From Clitoria ternatea (lineage: Eukaryota > Streptophyta > Magnoliopsida > Fabales > Fabaceae), in NCBI GenBank assembly GCA_037962975.1, contig CM075670.1, forward strand, positions 150,850,501 to 150,914,500: 64,000 bases of DNA, in the 5' to 3' direction. Below are positions 1 to 10,542 of this stretch, piece after piece. A model generated the notes under the pieces. That model was not told the origin of the DNA, ran no database searches, and saw only the letters and a list, made by a program, of their open reading frames with translations. The translations under genes were made by a program, and so were the position numbers. The stretch's first letter is position 1; every line of letters starts with the position of its first letter.

Positions 1-254
1 TCCCACTTAGACTTGTCTTGACATAACTTGCATGGCTCAAGGCAGACTTTTTAATTGATAGACCCCTTCTTTCTTTTGTAACATGTACACTTTATGTTTG
101 TATCCTAAAACACTTATTTGAAAAGGTTAGATAACACATGGGCACACTTTATTTAATTTAAATGCCTTGATGTGTGTTATTAATAAATCTTGGGGTTTGA
201 TAAATGATAATCAGTAGTTTGAAATCTTTTACGAACCAGACTTGGTTCCAATAG
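1..254. other. AT-rich stretch upstream of copia gag remains
   Basis: No coding frame, PBS or LTR end could be recognised here. Position suggests leader or LTR sequence of the copia element that follows, but nothing in the bases proves it. Confidence 0.3.
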
Positions 255-299
255 ATGTGCATTCATAATTCTTATCCGTTTCAATTTTTAATAGACTTA

Positions 300-960
300 A
301 TTTCTTTGAATGCAGTAAACAAATCTATTTTTACCTTGGGGTACTGGATTTGGATTTGGCTCCTAGAGAAAATAAACCCAGAGTTATTGTTGTTTTTAGC
401 ACCGATGAAGAGAAAGTTCATCATCAAAAGTGGGAAAGTTCAAACAGATCATTTGATGTATATGTGAATGAGTATTGCTAATAATACTAAGTCTTCTTTT
501 CCTACAACTGAATGTGCTAAAGAAATTATGAAGCTTGTGGAGTAACACTCTCAAACTACTAATAAGTCTTTTGTTGGGACACTAATGAGTACCTTAACCA
601 ACATGAAATTTAATGGTTTTCATACTATGCATGAGCATGTCACTGAAATGATAAGCATTATAGAAAAACTTAAGTCATTAGGAATGAAGGTGGTTGAGAT
701 TTTCCTTATGCAATTTTTATTGAATTCATTACTATCTGAGTATAGTCTTTTCCAATTGACTATAACACCATGGATAATAAATAGAATGTGTTTTAATTGC
801 ATAGTGTGCTAGTTCAAGAAGTAAGCAGACTTAAGATTCAAGGAAATCATTACATCAATTATGTTAACCATCAAGGAGCTAGAAAGAAACTTGGCAAAAA
901 ACATGACATGAAAGGAAATAAGCCTTTAAAGATCAATTAGGCATCATCTTCTCAAATCCA
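300..960 (+). pseudogene. copia gag (UBN2-type) remnant
   Basis: Structural gag protein that would form the virus-like particle. Around 330-400 a frame reads LDLDLA followed by a charged stretch and NKP, then HHQKWESSNR, the usual start of plant copia gag. After a shift, 585-812 encodes 75 residues with TLMSTLTNMKFNGFHTMHEH and IEKLKSLGMKV, matching the helical part that contains the family motif L..MKY..... I...I.....L...G. A basic tail (GARKKLGKKHDMKGNK) follows at about 870-940. Several stops and at least one frameshift separate the pieces. No intact zinc knuckle is visible; CLKCKAWFEKRGKPHAYVC near 970-1026 is probably its decayed remnant. Confidence 0.7.
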
Positions 961-1039
961 AAAGGATTGTCTAAAATGCAAGGCTTGGTTTGAAAAGAGA
1001 GGTAAGCCCCATGCTTATGTGTGTTTTGAATCAAATTTG

Positions 1040-1357
1040 GGTAAAGTTTCTTATAATACATGGTGGATTGATTCTAGATGTATTACTCATGTTTCTAATA
1101 TGATGTAGGGATTCCCTACGACCTGAACCATAAGGCCAAATGAAAAGTTTGTCTTCATAGGGAATAAAGTGAAAGTTCTAGTGAAAGCTATTGGGACTTA
1201 TCATTTAGTTCTTAACACTGGACATCATTTGGATTTATTTGAAACTCTTTATGTACCTAGTATTTCTAGAACCTTAGTTTATTTATCTAAACTTCATGTT
1301 GCTAGATACTTTTTTAGATTTGGTAAAAGATGTTTTAGCTTGTATAAGTATATGTAA
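1040..1357 (+). pseudogene. copia aspartic protease remnant
   Basis: The frame NTWWIDSRCITHVS near 1055-1100 corresponds to the plant copia protease signature W.IDSGAT.H. The active-site DSG is altered to DSR. Downstream, 1169-1357 reads VKAIGTYHLVLNTGHHLDLFETLYVPS, the usual strand after the active site, ending in LVYLSKLHVARYFFRFGKR. An in-frame stop near 1107 and the missing Gly make it inactive. Confidence 0.7.
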
Positions 1358-1429
1358 TTAATTTGTAGTGGTATATTATGTGATATATTATGCAAATTAA
1401 ATCTTGATAATATTTTTACTGAAACACTC

Positions 1430-2154
1430 ATGACCTTTCATCATAATATTGGTACCAAAAGTAGTTTAGTTGGTGATCATTTTACTTACTTGTGGCATAA
1501 GCGGTTGGGACATATTTTCAAAGAAAGGATACAAAGATTAGTAAGTAATGAAATTCTTTCAAATTTAGATTTTGTTGATATTAATATATGTGTGGATTGT
1601 ATCAAGGGAAAACAAACAAAATACACAAAGAAATGAGCCACAAGAAGTAGTCAGCTTCTTGAAATTATACACACTAACATTTATGGATCTTTTGATGTTA
1701 ATTCTTTCAACAAAATAAAATACTTCATTACCTTCATTGATGATTATTCATATTATGGCTATGTCTATTTACTTTATGATAAATCTCAAGCTGTAAATGT
1801 ATTAGAAATTTATATAAATTAGGTTGAAAGATATTTAAATAAAAAGGTGAAAATTGTTAGATCTGGTAGGGGTGGTTAGTATTATGGAAGATATATTGAG
1901 AGCGGGCAACACCTTAGTTCATTCGCTAAATTCCTTGAAGCACATGGCATATATGCTCAATGCACAATGTCAGGTACACCACAACAAATGATGTCTTAGA
2001 AAGGCATAATAGAACCTTATTAGATATAATTAGGAGTATGATAACTAATTATTCTTTATCCATCTCATTATGGACTTATGCTCTAAAGACCACCATCTAT
2101 TTGTTGAATAAGGTTCCTAGTAAGGCAGTTCTAAAGACTTCTTTTGAACTTTAG
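1430..2154 (+). pseudogene. copia integrase remnant (pre-integrase zinc domain plus core)
   Basis: Integrase would insert the cDNA. Residues LWHKRLGHI and CVDCIKGKQTKYTKK (about 1489-1636) form the H..H/C..C zinc-binding GAG-pre-integrase domain. The core follows: YFITFIDDYSYYGYVYL (about 1721-1770) holds the first catalytic Asp. The second normally lies in SDRGGEY; here the codon at 1865-1867 is GGT (Gly) and the Glu codon two triplets beyond RGG is TAG. The ORF at 1960-2154 has LERHNRTLLDIIRSMITNYS, carrying the expected catalytic Glu, then SLWTYALKTTIYLLNKVPSK, a copia hallmark. Loss of the second Asp plus stops makes it dead. Confidence 0.8.
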
Positions 2155-2735
2155 ACTAGAAGAAAACCTAGTCTAAGGGACCTAAATGTTTGGGGTTTCT
2201 AGGTAGAAGTTAGATATTACAATCCATAAGAAAAGAAATGGATGCAAAGACTATCAATGGTTATTTTTTTCATTGGTTATCCTGAAAAATCAAAATGGTT
2301 TATAGTTTATTGTAATAACCATACTTCTAGAATTAATGAAACTTTGAATGCTAGGTTCATCAAGAATGGTGAGGCTAGTGGGAGTGAAACACCATTAAAA
2401 TGTAGTTTTAAGAAATAAGAGTGCAAATTCTATTCATTTGTGTCTCTAATAAAGTGGTTGTTTCTTAAGTTATTGAACTGATCAATAACCATAAGGAACA
2501 ACATGTAAATGATCCCATTACTCATAATGAAATTAGAGATGAAAATATAGTAGATGAACCATAACAAATAACATTAAGGAGATCTTAAGGAGAAAGAAGG
2601 TCAGCTATTTTTTATGACTATATGGTATATCTACATGTTAGGAATTAAGAATGACCTAGTTATGTTTTCACATGCCATGAATAGTGATAATGGTGTTAAA
2701 TGGTTAGATATCATAAAAGAATAGTTGAACTCTAT
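2155..2735 (+). pseudogene. copia integrase-RT linker, eroded
   Basis: Between integrase and RT only short copia-like phrases survive, such as FIGYPEKSKWF near 2265-2305, the C-terminal integrase segment, and an acidic or polar linker. Stops are frequent and no other feature is apparent. Confidence 0.5.
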
Positions 2736-2739
2736 GTAA

Positions 2740-3195
2740 CATAATGAAGTTTAGGACCTTGTTGAGTTACCCAAAGGCTACAAAAGAGTTAGTTGTAAAT
2801 GAGTCTTTAAGACAAAATGTGACTCTCATGGTAACTTAGAACGTTACAAGGCTATACTAGTTGCAAAAGGATTTACTCAAAAAAATGGTGTTGACTACAA
2901 AGAAACATTCTCATTTGTCTTTAAGAAGGATTCTTTTAGAACTATCATGGCATTGGTAGCATATTGTAAGTTAGAGTTACTCCAAATGAATGTGAAAACT
3001 GGCTTTCTAAATGGGGATTTAAAGGAAGATGCTTATATGGATCAACTAGTTAGATTCACAAAGAAAGGGAAATAACCTATAGTGTGTAAACTAAAGAAAT
3101 CAATATATTAACTTAAATAAGCTTTTTGACAATCGTATCTAATGTTCAATGCCATCATTATTTGAGTTTAAGGAAAACATTGTTGATCAATGAAT
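2740..3195 (+). pseudogene. copia reverse transcriptase N-terminal fragment
   Basis: The frame reads LVELPKGYKRVSCKWVFKTK, then YKAILVAKGFTQKNGVDYKE, then LELLQMNVKTGFLNGDLKED. These are the opening blocks of the copia RT (RVT_2) family, including the position of the first catalytic Asp, here Asn in QMNVKTGFLNG where D.KTAFLNG is usual. Weak RT homology (KENIVDQ) continues to about 3192. The YVDD block and RNase H are gone. Confidence 0.8.
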
Positions 3196-3269
3196 ATGAT
3201 CCAGTTTGGATACCGTCCCATAGGCTAAAAGGTAATTTTGCCTACTTTTCATAATATAAACTGTGTCGC
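3196..3269. other. Junction between copia ruin and Tat-type LTR
   Basis: Nothing recognisable. Somewhere in this interval copia homology ends and LTR-like sequence begins. No short duplication could be identified. Confidence 0.3.
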
Positions 3270-3740
3270 AATTGATACATCGGATTCATAAATGGTATGA
3301 GCCATTCTTCCTATAACAGATAGTCCAAGACATCACATAGCACACTGGAAAGCAACTTGCCAACTCAAAAAACAATACCATATATGACTATTGGAAAAGA
3401 CGTGCGAAGGCGCCCATGTTATGTGGCAGCTTTTTGTAGAGTTACACTAACACATTCTATAGAGTGTTACCTAACTCGAGAGGACTCATACGTTACTTGC
3501 ATACATGCATATAAATACGAAGCTATTCACAACAAGGAACAAGTTTTTTCCATCTCATAGCTTACGTTTAAGCTTATTAGATAGGAAGATTCTTAACTAA
3601 CTTGAGCGTTAGAGTCCCTTTGTAGGTGACACCACTTTTCGCCCCCACTGCAAGAGCTTAGTGAGTTGGATTTCGAGGACTCCACGTCCCTATCTCCCCA
3701 TTAGAATAAGGATTATAATACTGGGATTCTGAGAGAGTTA
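3270..3740 (+). mobile_element. Tat-type LTR fragment with TATA box
   Basis: A TATAAATA box lies at 3510-3517. About 70-110 bp downstream comes ACTTGAGCGTTAGAGT followed by CCTTTGTAGGTGACACC, a phrase I associate with the R/U5 part of plant Tat/gypsy LTRs. Exact ends are not visible and no PBS follows. The 200 bases before the TATA box would then be U3. Confidence 0.45.
3510..3517 (+). promoter_or_regulatory. TATA box of Tat-type LTR
   Basis: TATAAATA at a suitable distance before the conserved LTR R/U5 phrase. Assigned from position and motif only. Confidence 0.45.
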
Positions 3741-3789
3741 GTTTGGCCAACATTCAGCGTATACGGGATTAGAATGTCGGGGTCAGTGA

Positions 3790-4130
3790 AGAGGCCAGGA
3801 AATCCTCATAAATATTATGATTTCCATGAGTAAACTGGCCATTCTACTGATGAATGCAAATCGTTGAAGAGTGTTGTTTAGGTTTTTATCCAGGAGGGGA
3901 AGTTAAAGCAATATCTCTTTAGAGAAAGATCTTTGGATGAGCCAGACCAAATAGAGAAGCGAAATCGAGACTGAGATGAGGATGAAAAAGATAATCGGGG
4001 TACCATGAAAAAGCTAACAGCAGTAGAAAAGCAGAAGGGTGTTGTAATTGCAGAAATCACCTAAGAAGATAAAACACCTTCGCAGCAACAACGTAAGGTG
4101 ATAGAGATGATTACCAAAGGCTTCACCGGG
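3790..4130 (+). pseudogene. Tat-type gag C-terminal (nucleocapsid) remnant
   Basis: The frame KRPGNPHKYYDFHE, a stop, then TGHSTDECKSLKSVV (about 3790-3880) is the plant gypsy knuckle-like block Y..FH...GH.TE.C..L. It is followed by FIQEGKLKQYLF and a charged tail, as in Tat-type gag. At least two in-frame stops are present. The capsid part upstream is missing, so gag was truncated before or after insertion. Confidence 0.65.
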
Positions 4131-4740
4131 GGTGAAACGTCAATCCGAGCTAGAAAGAACCACCATTGGATGATCCTTTCTGTCTAAGGAAAACCTCAAG
4201 ATAATCGCCCGTTTCGCGATGGTGTACAAGCCCTTGTGATCTCCTTTTCTGATGAAGAGTTTGGCCTTAGCATTCCTAATGGGGACGATGCAGTGGTTAT
4301 CAATGTTGTTATAGCATATAAGGATGTCAAGTGCATCCTTATTAACCAGGGGATTCTTGTGATGTTATTTTTTATAATTGCTTTAAAAAGATGGGTTTTA
4401 ATGATTCTGATCTGTAGCCTTATACGCAAGAGTTGACAGCTTTTAATGGGGCAAAACAACCTACAAAGGGTTATTTGGACATCTTCGTGTCTTTTAAAGG
4501 AGAGTCTACAACGTGAACAGTGAAATCCATGGTCTTGGTGATAGAGGTTGAGTCACCACACAATGGTATTATAGGCTGGCCCACCTTAAACGCCATGGAA
4601 GCCATTGTCTCTACACCCCATCTCCTTATCAAGTTCATTGATAAGGATAATAAGGTTTCTTTAGTCTGAGGCGACAAGAGATGACCCAATATTGTTACAA
4701 TCTGAGCCTCAACATGGTGAAATTAGAGGCAATAAATAAG
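4131..4740 (+). pseudogene. Tat-type protease-region remnant
   Basis: ITKGFTGGETS near 4107-4140, then FSDEEFGLSIPNGDDAVVIN and IAYKDVKCILINQGI (4236-4355) match the stretch F...D...(P)H.DALVI....A...V.RILVD.GS around the gypsy protease active site. Here the DTGS equivalent reads NQGI, so the catalytic Asp is lost. A downstream segment PHNGIIGWPTLNAMEAIVST, read at about 4558-4617, corresponds to the second half of the protease (..YN.I.GRP.LN...AV.S). Stops and shifts are frequent. Confidence 0.6.
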
Positions 4741-5490
4741 AATAAGAAGTTGAATAATGAATGAGCCAAACAAGATCAGTTAACCTGATCAACCTCAATC
4801 CAGGGGTTTAGCTCAAGATTGATCCTCTAAATCCATCTAACCCTACATCGGATGGAGGCTCCAGGGAAGTTATCTTAGAGTATAGCCCGGCTATAGTCAT
4901 GTATATTAATGATAGTCTGGAGGATGGTATGGAACAACATTTGCTTGTGTTATTGAAAGAGTTTAAAGACCTCTTTGCATGGAGTGCTACTGATATATAC
5001 CAGGGATGGAGCACAATTTCTATTTCCATAAGCTCTCGGTTTATCCAGAAACCAAGTCGGTGGCCTAGGAGAAAAGAAGGTTAGGCCCTGAGAAATAGAA
5101 CGCTGCATGTGAGCATACAGAGAAACTTTTAAAGGCCAGATTTATCAGAGAGATCCGGTATTCTTCCTGGCTTTCCAACGTTGTGATGGTGTACAAGGCC
5201 AACGGGAAATAGAGGATGTGCACAGATTATATTGATTTGAACCATAGCTACCCCAAGGACCCCCTATCCTTTGCCTAATATAAATATGATGGTGGATGAC
5301 TCATCTGGTTACCAGTACTTGTCCTTCGTAGATACTTATTCGGGATATAACCAGATCCCGATGTGGGAAAGAGACCAAGAGAAGATAACTTTTGTGATTA
5401 GGACCAGTAGAACGACGAGGATGAATCTTTTGAAAGATCATACCGGACCTAATAAAAGATGCAAACAACAGCTAAACCTAAGATAAAGGA
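4741..5490 (+). pseudogene. Tat-type reverse transcriptase, N-terminal part
   Basis: Residues from 4899 read LLVLLKEFKDLFAWSATD, the pre-RT block (L...L..F.D.FAWS..DMPG). After frameshifts come CTDYIDLNHSYPKDP near 5218-5260 (family: C.DY.DLN.ACPKD) and MPNINMMVDDSSGYQYLSFV, then DTYSGYNQIPM, containing the first RT catalytic Asp (5271-5370). The reading ends in KITFVIRTS without the Y.DD block. Everything after that is deleted, since antisense-ORF sequence follows within a few hundred bases. Confidence 0.7.
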
Positions 5491-5719
5491 ACACTAGAAA
5501 GTATATTGCGTACGAAGCAGAGAAGTTTACACATCATATAAATTTGTAGGAAAATTGAAGAATTCATCAGCCTAATGTATGAAGTGCGAGGACATGCATA
5601 AACGTGTAAAAAGGCTTTTTATTTATAAGAAAAAAGTAAGTTTAATTGAAAAATAATCAAACATCGGAGCCTATCCTGACGCAAGGCTTCAATAATTCAA
5701 CACGGGAGCTGATCCTAGA
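5491..5719. other. Non-coding junction after truncated RT
   Basis: About 230 bases with no recognisable frame on either strand. The deletion that removed the rest of RT, RNase H and integrase probably ends in or near this stretch. Confidence 0.35.
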
Positions 5720-7426
5720 ACACAGTGAATAAAAAAGAGATAAGAATCCTAAATCGGAGGAGCATCTTCAGTAACTTTCTTCTGATTTTCTTTATTTTGC
5801 ATCATTGTTGGCTCTTCGATAACATCAGTCTTTGTAGGCTCTTGGTTTTCCTCATCGGGATTCTCTGTTTCTTCATGTGCGCGGGATACCGATTTTGGCG
5901 TCAGACTCTGTCCTTAAGGAAAAGGAGCCAATTCATAAGGAATATCTTTTGGCTCCTCATATCTGCCATTTACAATTGAGAAGCTTCCCTCTATGGAACT
6001 CATAGAAAGGATCAATGCCCTTTAAACTGAGCTCTACACCGATATTACGATGCTTTATCTATCGAATTACCCCGCTAAAGGCGTCATGCGCTAGAGAGGT
6101 GCAGAGTCCCAGAGCTTGGTTAAACTTAAGCTCCATACCGACAAGGTCCCCCATCAGCTGTTAGTTTTTCTTGAGAAAAGGTTTAGCTTCTGCATTTCCT
6201 TCTCCAGTGCAGCTATTTACTCGTTTAGCTCTTTCCTCTGCGTATCCCATTCATCTACTTGCTGGGCATGATTATACTCATAAGCCTGTATCTCTACGAC
6301 TAGCTTGGCAAAATTTTCCTTTTCCAGCTTTGCCTCCTCCTTTAATCTGGCATTTTCTTCCCCTACCTTCCTCATTTCCAGTCTCAGGTTTGACAGTTTA
6401 GTGTTGCATTGATCTACAGTGCTTGCCACGTCTCCACACATTTCTCCAGGCGTGCAATCTTAGCCTTATCATTTCCTGCAACAATCTATAGCTTCTGCTC
6501 CTTGGTAAAGAGACGTGTGGCGTCATCAAAACTATCATTGGCGGCAGATAGGGATTGAAGGATACCGTTGACCTTAGCTAGATGCCACCGGGCTCCTTAC
6601 AATCCTTTTTCATGTCAGGAACTTTAAGCCCTAGGTGAAGTCTGCATATCGGAGCTAGGAGTTTAGCGTCGCTAAGGTCAAATCCCTCGTAGAGAATGAA
6701 GGAGGCAAGGCGTGGGGATGTTGGTGGAGTACAAACTTCATTTCTCTGAGGCTCTTCGACCGTCCTGGTCAGTTCATCAATGGGTTCAGGATTTGATACC
6801 TTTTCAAGGACGGCGTCCGCCTTATTCGTCATCTCGATACGAGCTATCCCAGTGTCCTCCAAAGTTCTCTGCTTCTTTGAGACTCTGGCAGGAGGAGCCT
6901 TCTTACCCTTAGTCTTCTTGGTGCTTTTTCTCTTCTTTTTCTCTGGATGATGTTCTAGGCCGTCCTGCTCAGCACCTTTGATTAAAGGGATATCCCCAAA
7001 GACCCTAGAAGTGAGCAGTATAGATTCTGTTTTGGCCTTGGCAGCATTCCACTTTTCTTGAATCTTATTCTCAATAAGGTTTGGTCGGGCCCTAGCCAAC
7101 ATATCCTTCAAAGCGTTCATAGCATCGCACCTCTCAATTTCTCCTACATGAAGAAGAATCGATACATTAGTATAATACATAACTTATAATTAACTATAAA
7201 TCTGTAAAGAACAAGCAAGGTAATTACTTAAGTATGAAGCACACTGGCTCGCGGTCCCTAATAAGCGTTTACAAGAAAATTTCCCATAACGGGAAGAGTA
7301 GTCGTGTAAGGAGCTTAGAACTTCTATTGATTTGGGAGACAACTCATTTTCATTGGTGAAGTATAACTTCCCTGTGAGAAGAAAATGATCTTGGGTCCAG
7401 GCCGGAGGGAATGTGTTTATGTCGTC
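5720..7426 (-). pseudogene. Antisense ORF of Tat-type element (coiled-coil protein), broken
   Basis: Coding capacity here is opposite to the gag-pol remains. Reading leftward from 7426: a first exon includes KLYFTNENELSPKSIEVLSS. A likely 84 bp AT-rich intron follows, with donor GT at 7227-7226 and acceptor AG at 7145-7144. A second exon begins in 7143 and includes DMLARARPN and KWNAAKAKTESILLTSRVFG. It has a Lys-rich block (KKKRKSTKKTKGKKAPP) that could be a nuclear signal, and an acidic tail. At 6441-6217 there are 74 residues of clear heptad coiled coil (LRLEMRKVGEENARLKEEAK). The frame stops at 6578-6580, and further fragments run to about 5760. Function is not established. Related antisense ORFs are known in Tat elements. 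The upstream end is cut by the Athila LTR. Confidence 0.6.
7144..7227 (-). other. Putative intron in antisense ORF
   Basis: On the minus strand the 84 bases start GTAATTAC and end CATGTAG, are AT-rich and contain in-frame stops, while both flanks read as plausible protein. This is a sequence-based splice prediction only. Confidence 0.4.
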
Positions 7427-8914
7427 TAATAGGTGTGTATTGTATGTTGTTTTTAGGTCTAGTTTTTAGGGTTTTTTACATATTGTTCATGTCTGATTCC
7501 CTTGATTTTGATTCTTTTGCATTCATATTACTTGGTTGTTCTTATTTTGCAGGATTAATGATATTTTAGGTCTCTTTTAAGGAAAAATGGCAAAATGGAT
7601 GAAAGAAGAGACTTCTAAGGCCTCTAGGAGTGCATTTTGGCAAGGTTGGAGGAAACCACTGCCAGTGGTGGACAACCACTGGCCGTGGTTAGCACTGGAG
7701 GAAAAGGAAAAGCAGGTCAGAGGCCACCACTGGCCGTGGTAAGCACTGTAGAGCACTATGGAGCATTGTTGAAGCTAAGAATAGGAAGTCAGAATCCACC
7801 ATTGGCCGTGGTTATCCACCACTGGCCATGGTTGGCTCTGCCTGTTACCCAAAATTATGCATTTAATGATTAAGAGGAATATGGCTCAAACCACTGGCTG
7901 TGGTTATCCATCACTGGCTGTGGTTGTCCCCTATGAGGCCCAAATATCTAATTTGTTTATGTTTTTGTGGGGGGGCACTGCAAAGACTTAGACAGACTTC
8001 TTCTGAGATAGTTTTGAGAGACAGTTTTTGGGGAGATTTTGAAGGCTCTTTGAGGAAGAATTCATTGGAAATTAAGAATCAATTCATTAAGGGAGATCAA
8101 CTATGCAGATTTGGGAGAAAGAGTTTGCAATCTTAGTTAGAACTAATTTGTAATTCTAGAACCCTAGTTTACACTTTTGATTCCTTTTATGTTTGGTATT
8201 GATTTTGTTATGTATGACATGATGGTGATAATCTTTATGGCACACTAAACCTTCGTTCTTGGGATTAAAGGATGTCATATGCTTATGTATCTCAATTAAT
8301 TGTTCTTTACCTCTCAATGATATGATTTCATGTTTCTATTTGATTTAAGTATCGTAATGCTTCTACAAGACTTAGAGATAAGCGTAGTTGATTCCAAATT
8401 GTATGCGCTACGAAAGTAGGTATATTATTTTAAAACACATAAATTGAACCTATGTTTTTGTTTTACGATAGTAAACGAACTCATTTAAGGATTAATTGGA
8501 TTCCCATAAAACTTAAAGGGCTTAATTAACGAATTGAACATGGTTCTTTGGGAATTAGGCACGTTAATAGGTTTTCGAGAGAAAGGTATTAATTAAATTA
8601 TGGGTATCTACCTTAGAAACGGAAATCATATAATTGGATAGGCAATTGACCTTTAATTTTGGTACTAGCATATGAACCCTTAAATCCCAAGACCTTCTTT
8701 TAATTGAATTCCTCAAACTTGCTCTGATTTTCTTCTACAAAAGACGTTCGATTTTTCGCTTTCTAATTTATTGTTCATCATAGTTTTAGCAATTTGTTTT
8801 AATCGATTCACTAGATAATTGAACTACCGTTATAACTAGTACTTAGGCACAATCTCTGTGGGAACGATATCTTTTTATTACTTCGATACCCCGTGCGCTT
8901 GCGAAAGGCTATCA
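7427..8914 (+). mobile_element. Athila 5' LTR
   Basis: The start TAATAGGTGTGTATTGT aligns to TGATAAGTGTGTATTGT at the 3' LTR start (61184), so the TG terminus has decayed to TA. The end is CTATCA at 8909-8914, six bases before the PBS. The length of about 1.49 kb fits Athila. The U3-like part (7660-7935) carries repeated copies of an imperfect palindrome. Small frames inside (for example at 7637 and 7900) are not genes. Confidence 0.75.
7660..7935 (+). repeat. Dispersed AACCACTGGCCGTGGTT palindromic motif in Athila LTR
   Basis: About seven copies or near-copies, with the clearest at 7674-7690 and others near 7662, 7725, 7797, 7815, 7890 and 7907. Each has arms AACCAC and GTGGTT around TGGCC. 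The same motif recurs at 14408-14517 after pol. It could be a transcription-factor site array, but this is inference. Confidence 0.6.
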
Positions 8915-8920
8915 AGTTTT

Positions 8921-8938
8921 TGGCGCCGTTGTCGGGGA
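8921..8938 (+). promoter_or_regulatory. Athila primer-binding site (tRNA-Asp type)
   Basis: TGGCGCCGTTGTCGGGGA lies directly after the LTR end. It matches the complement of the plant tRNA-Asp 3' end as used by Athila elements, with one likely change (GTCG for GCCG). Confidence 0.85.
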
Positions 8939-9120
8939 TTGTGTTTCCCCTAATATTGGCTAAGCGGTGTTTGATTAGACTAGTGTGCATTCTCTGTATA
9001 TTTTCTGCATATTTCTTTTATTTTTTCTATAGTTTCTACATTTTCTATTTTATTTTAATTTTTTACTGCAGAATTATGCTTGTTCTTTTTGGTTGTTCAT
9101 AGATTTGTGTAGGCCTCTTT
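8939..9120 (+). other. Athila leader between PBS and gag
   Basis: T-rich untranslated leader. No feature other than a poly-pyrimidine run at about 9000-9065. Confidence 0.5.
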
Positions 9121-10160
9121 ATGCGAAAAAGCGACAGCTTTGAGCATATATTTGATCTTGAGATTGAAAAAACTCTTCGGAAGATCAGACTTCTTAGGAC
9201 ACGCATTGAACAAAACAGGCACCAACCTTCAAGTTCAACAAGTCAAGCACAACAGGAAGATCTCAACAGAGCAGTTCTTCATTTTGCAGTGCCTAATGTG
9301 ATGGGACGGAGGTCTAGCATCACTAGACCTAATATTGAGGCGAATAATTTTGAGTTGAAGCCATCCTTGCTCTCGATGGTTCAACAAAGTCAGTTTGGAG
9401 GATTGCCATCCAAGGATCCCAACTTGCATCTTTAGATTTTCCTTGAGTATTGTGACACGCTCAAGGTGAATGGGGTCTTAAACGATGCAATCTGGCTTAG
9501 GCTTTTCCTATTCTCTTTGAGGGACAAGGCCAGAGCTTGGTTGTATATGCTTTTGGAGGGGTCAATCACTACATGGAAGTAGCTGTCTCATACTTTCCTC
9601 AACAAGTACTATCCAAGAAGAAAAATAGATTAGTTGAGGAAGCAAATTATCATTTTCACTCAGAAAGATGATGAAACTTTTTATGATGCCTGGGAGAGGT
9701 ATAAAGAAATGTTTCATGAATGCCTACACCATGGTATTGAACGCAGGTTGACTGTGCATATTTTCTATAATGGGCTCACTCCGAACCATAAAGTGACCTT
9801 GGATGCCGCAGCTGGTGGTGCCTTCATGAGTAAAAACATAAAGGAAGGCTACAATCTCATTGAGGAGGTTGACCAAAATACATATTAGTGGTCCTCAGAA
9901 AGGAGTTCACCAAGAACTCCAGGTAAGTACTCTGTTGGTGTTCTCTCTTTATTAACTGCTAAAGTAGAGGCATTATCTATTAAAATTGATAAATTTGATA
10001 AATTAGGAACAGGTACTTCTAATCTTGTTTGTAAACTGTGTGGTGTTTCAGGTCATAACATTTTAGATTGTCAGCTTGGAGTGACTTAGAATATCGAGCC
10101 AGAGATGTAACAGGTGGATGTTATTGGGAACTATCGTGGAAATTATGGCAATAATTTCTG
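9121..10160 (+). pseudogene. Athila gag, broken by stops
   Basis: Gag forms the particle and binds RNA. The ATG at 9121 opens 104 residues. The capsid block follows in the same frame after a stop at 9433: NNFELKPSLLSMVQQSQFGG, FLEYCDTLKVNGVLNDAIWL, FSLRDKARAWLYML and SITTWK. The next open piece is 9634-9888 (ETFYDAWERYKEMFHECLHH, VHIFYNGLTPNHK), which is the standard retrotrans_gag end. A zinc knuckle CKLCGVSGHNILDC (C-X2-C-X4-H-X4-C, about 10033-10075) is intact in sequence. At least four in-frame stops interrupt it. Some are TAG where family members have Gln or Glu. Confidence 0.85.
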
Positions 10161-10540
10161 ACAACCACAAGGACCACCTGGTTTCCAAAATAGACCACCC
10201 CCTATCAAGGCAATCAGAGTAATTTCAAGCAACCATAGGGACAATACATTCCACAAAAATCTAAGCTGGAACACTCTTAGGAGTGGTACATAGTATAATG
10301 GCCCAGTTGGTATGAATGAGGAGGAGGCCAAGAAAGAAAAGAAGGTGGAAGATTTTTATTCTCATCTAGAAAATGAGAAAGAGAAACAAAGTGAAAAGAA
10401 GGGGGAGGTGAAACCATATCAGCCTTCGGTTCCATTCCCTCAACGCTTGACCAAGGCTAAGCTTGACAAATAGTTTGGTAAGTTTCTTGAAGTTCTTAAG
10501 AAGCTTTATGTTAATGTTCCTTTTACAGATGCCTTACAGC
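10161..10540 (+). pseudogene. Athila gag-protease linker, eroded
   Basis: Gln/Pro/Asn-rich remains (around 10150-10250), then a charged region NEEEAKKEKKVEDFYSHLEN-like at about 10315-10380 and YQPSVPFPQRLTKAKLDK near 10418-10470. The latter is the P(Y)PQRL block that precedes protease in Athila. Frameshifts and stops are present. Confidence 0.6.
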
Positions 10541-10542
10541 AA

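Larger units (their letters stand above)
255..3200 (+). mobile_element. Decayed Ty1/copia retrotransposon, gag to RT
   Basis: Copia domain order is readable in pieces: UBN2-type gag, protease, GAG-pre-integrase, integrase core, then the N-terminal part of RT. This order (integrase before RT) defines Ty1/copia. The frame is broken by many stops and shifts. RNase H and the 3' LTR are missing; recognisable RT homology fades near 3190, where Tat-type sequence takes over within the next few hundred bases. No target duplication can be assigned because both ends are lost. Confidence 0.8.
3270..7426 (+). mobile_element. Truncated Tat-type Ty3/gypsy retrotransposon
   Basis: Parts in order: LTR-like segment with TATA box, gag C-terminus, protease region, N-terminal RT, then a long region whose coding capacity is on the opposite strand. 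An antisense ORF between pol and the 3' LTR is a known trait of the Tat lineage (Grande, Retand). The PBS, most of gag, the rest of RT, RNase H, integrase and 3' LTR are absent. The Athila 5' LTR cuts it at about 7427. Reading frames are full of stops, so the element is old. Confidence 0.65.

Noticed and set aside
7637..8136. Two 78-residue frames in the Athila LTR
   Set aside because: They cover the palindromic motif copies in U3, with no homology or plausible leader.
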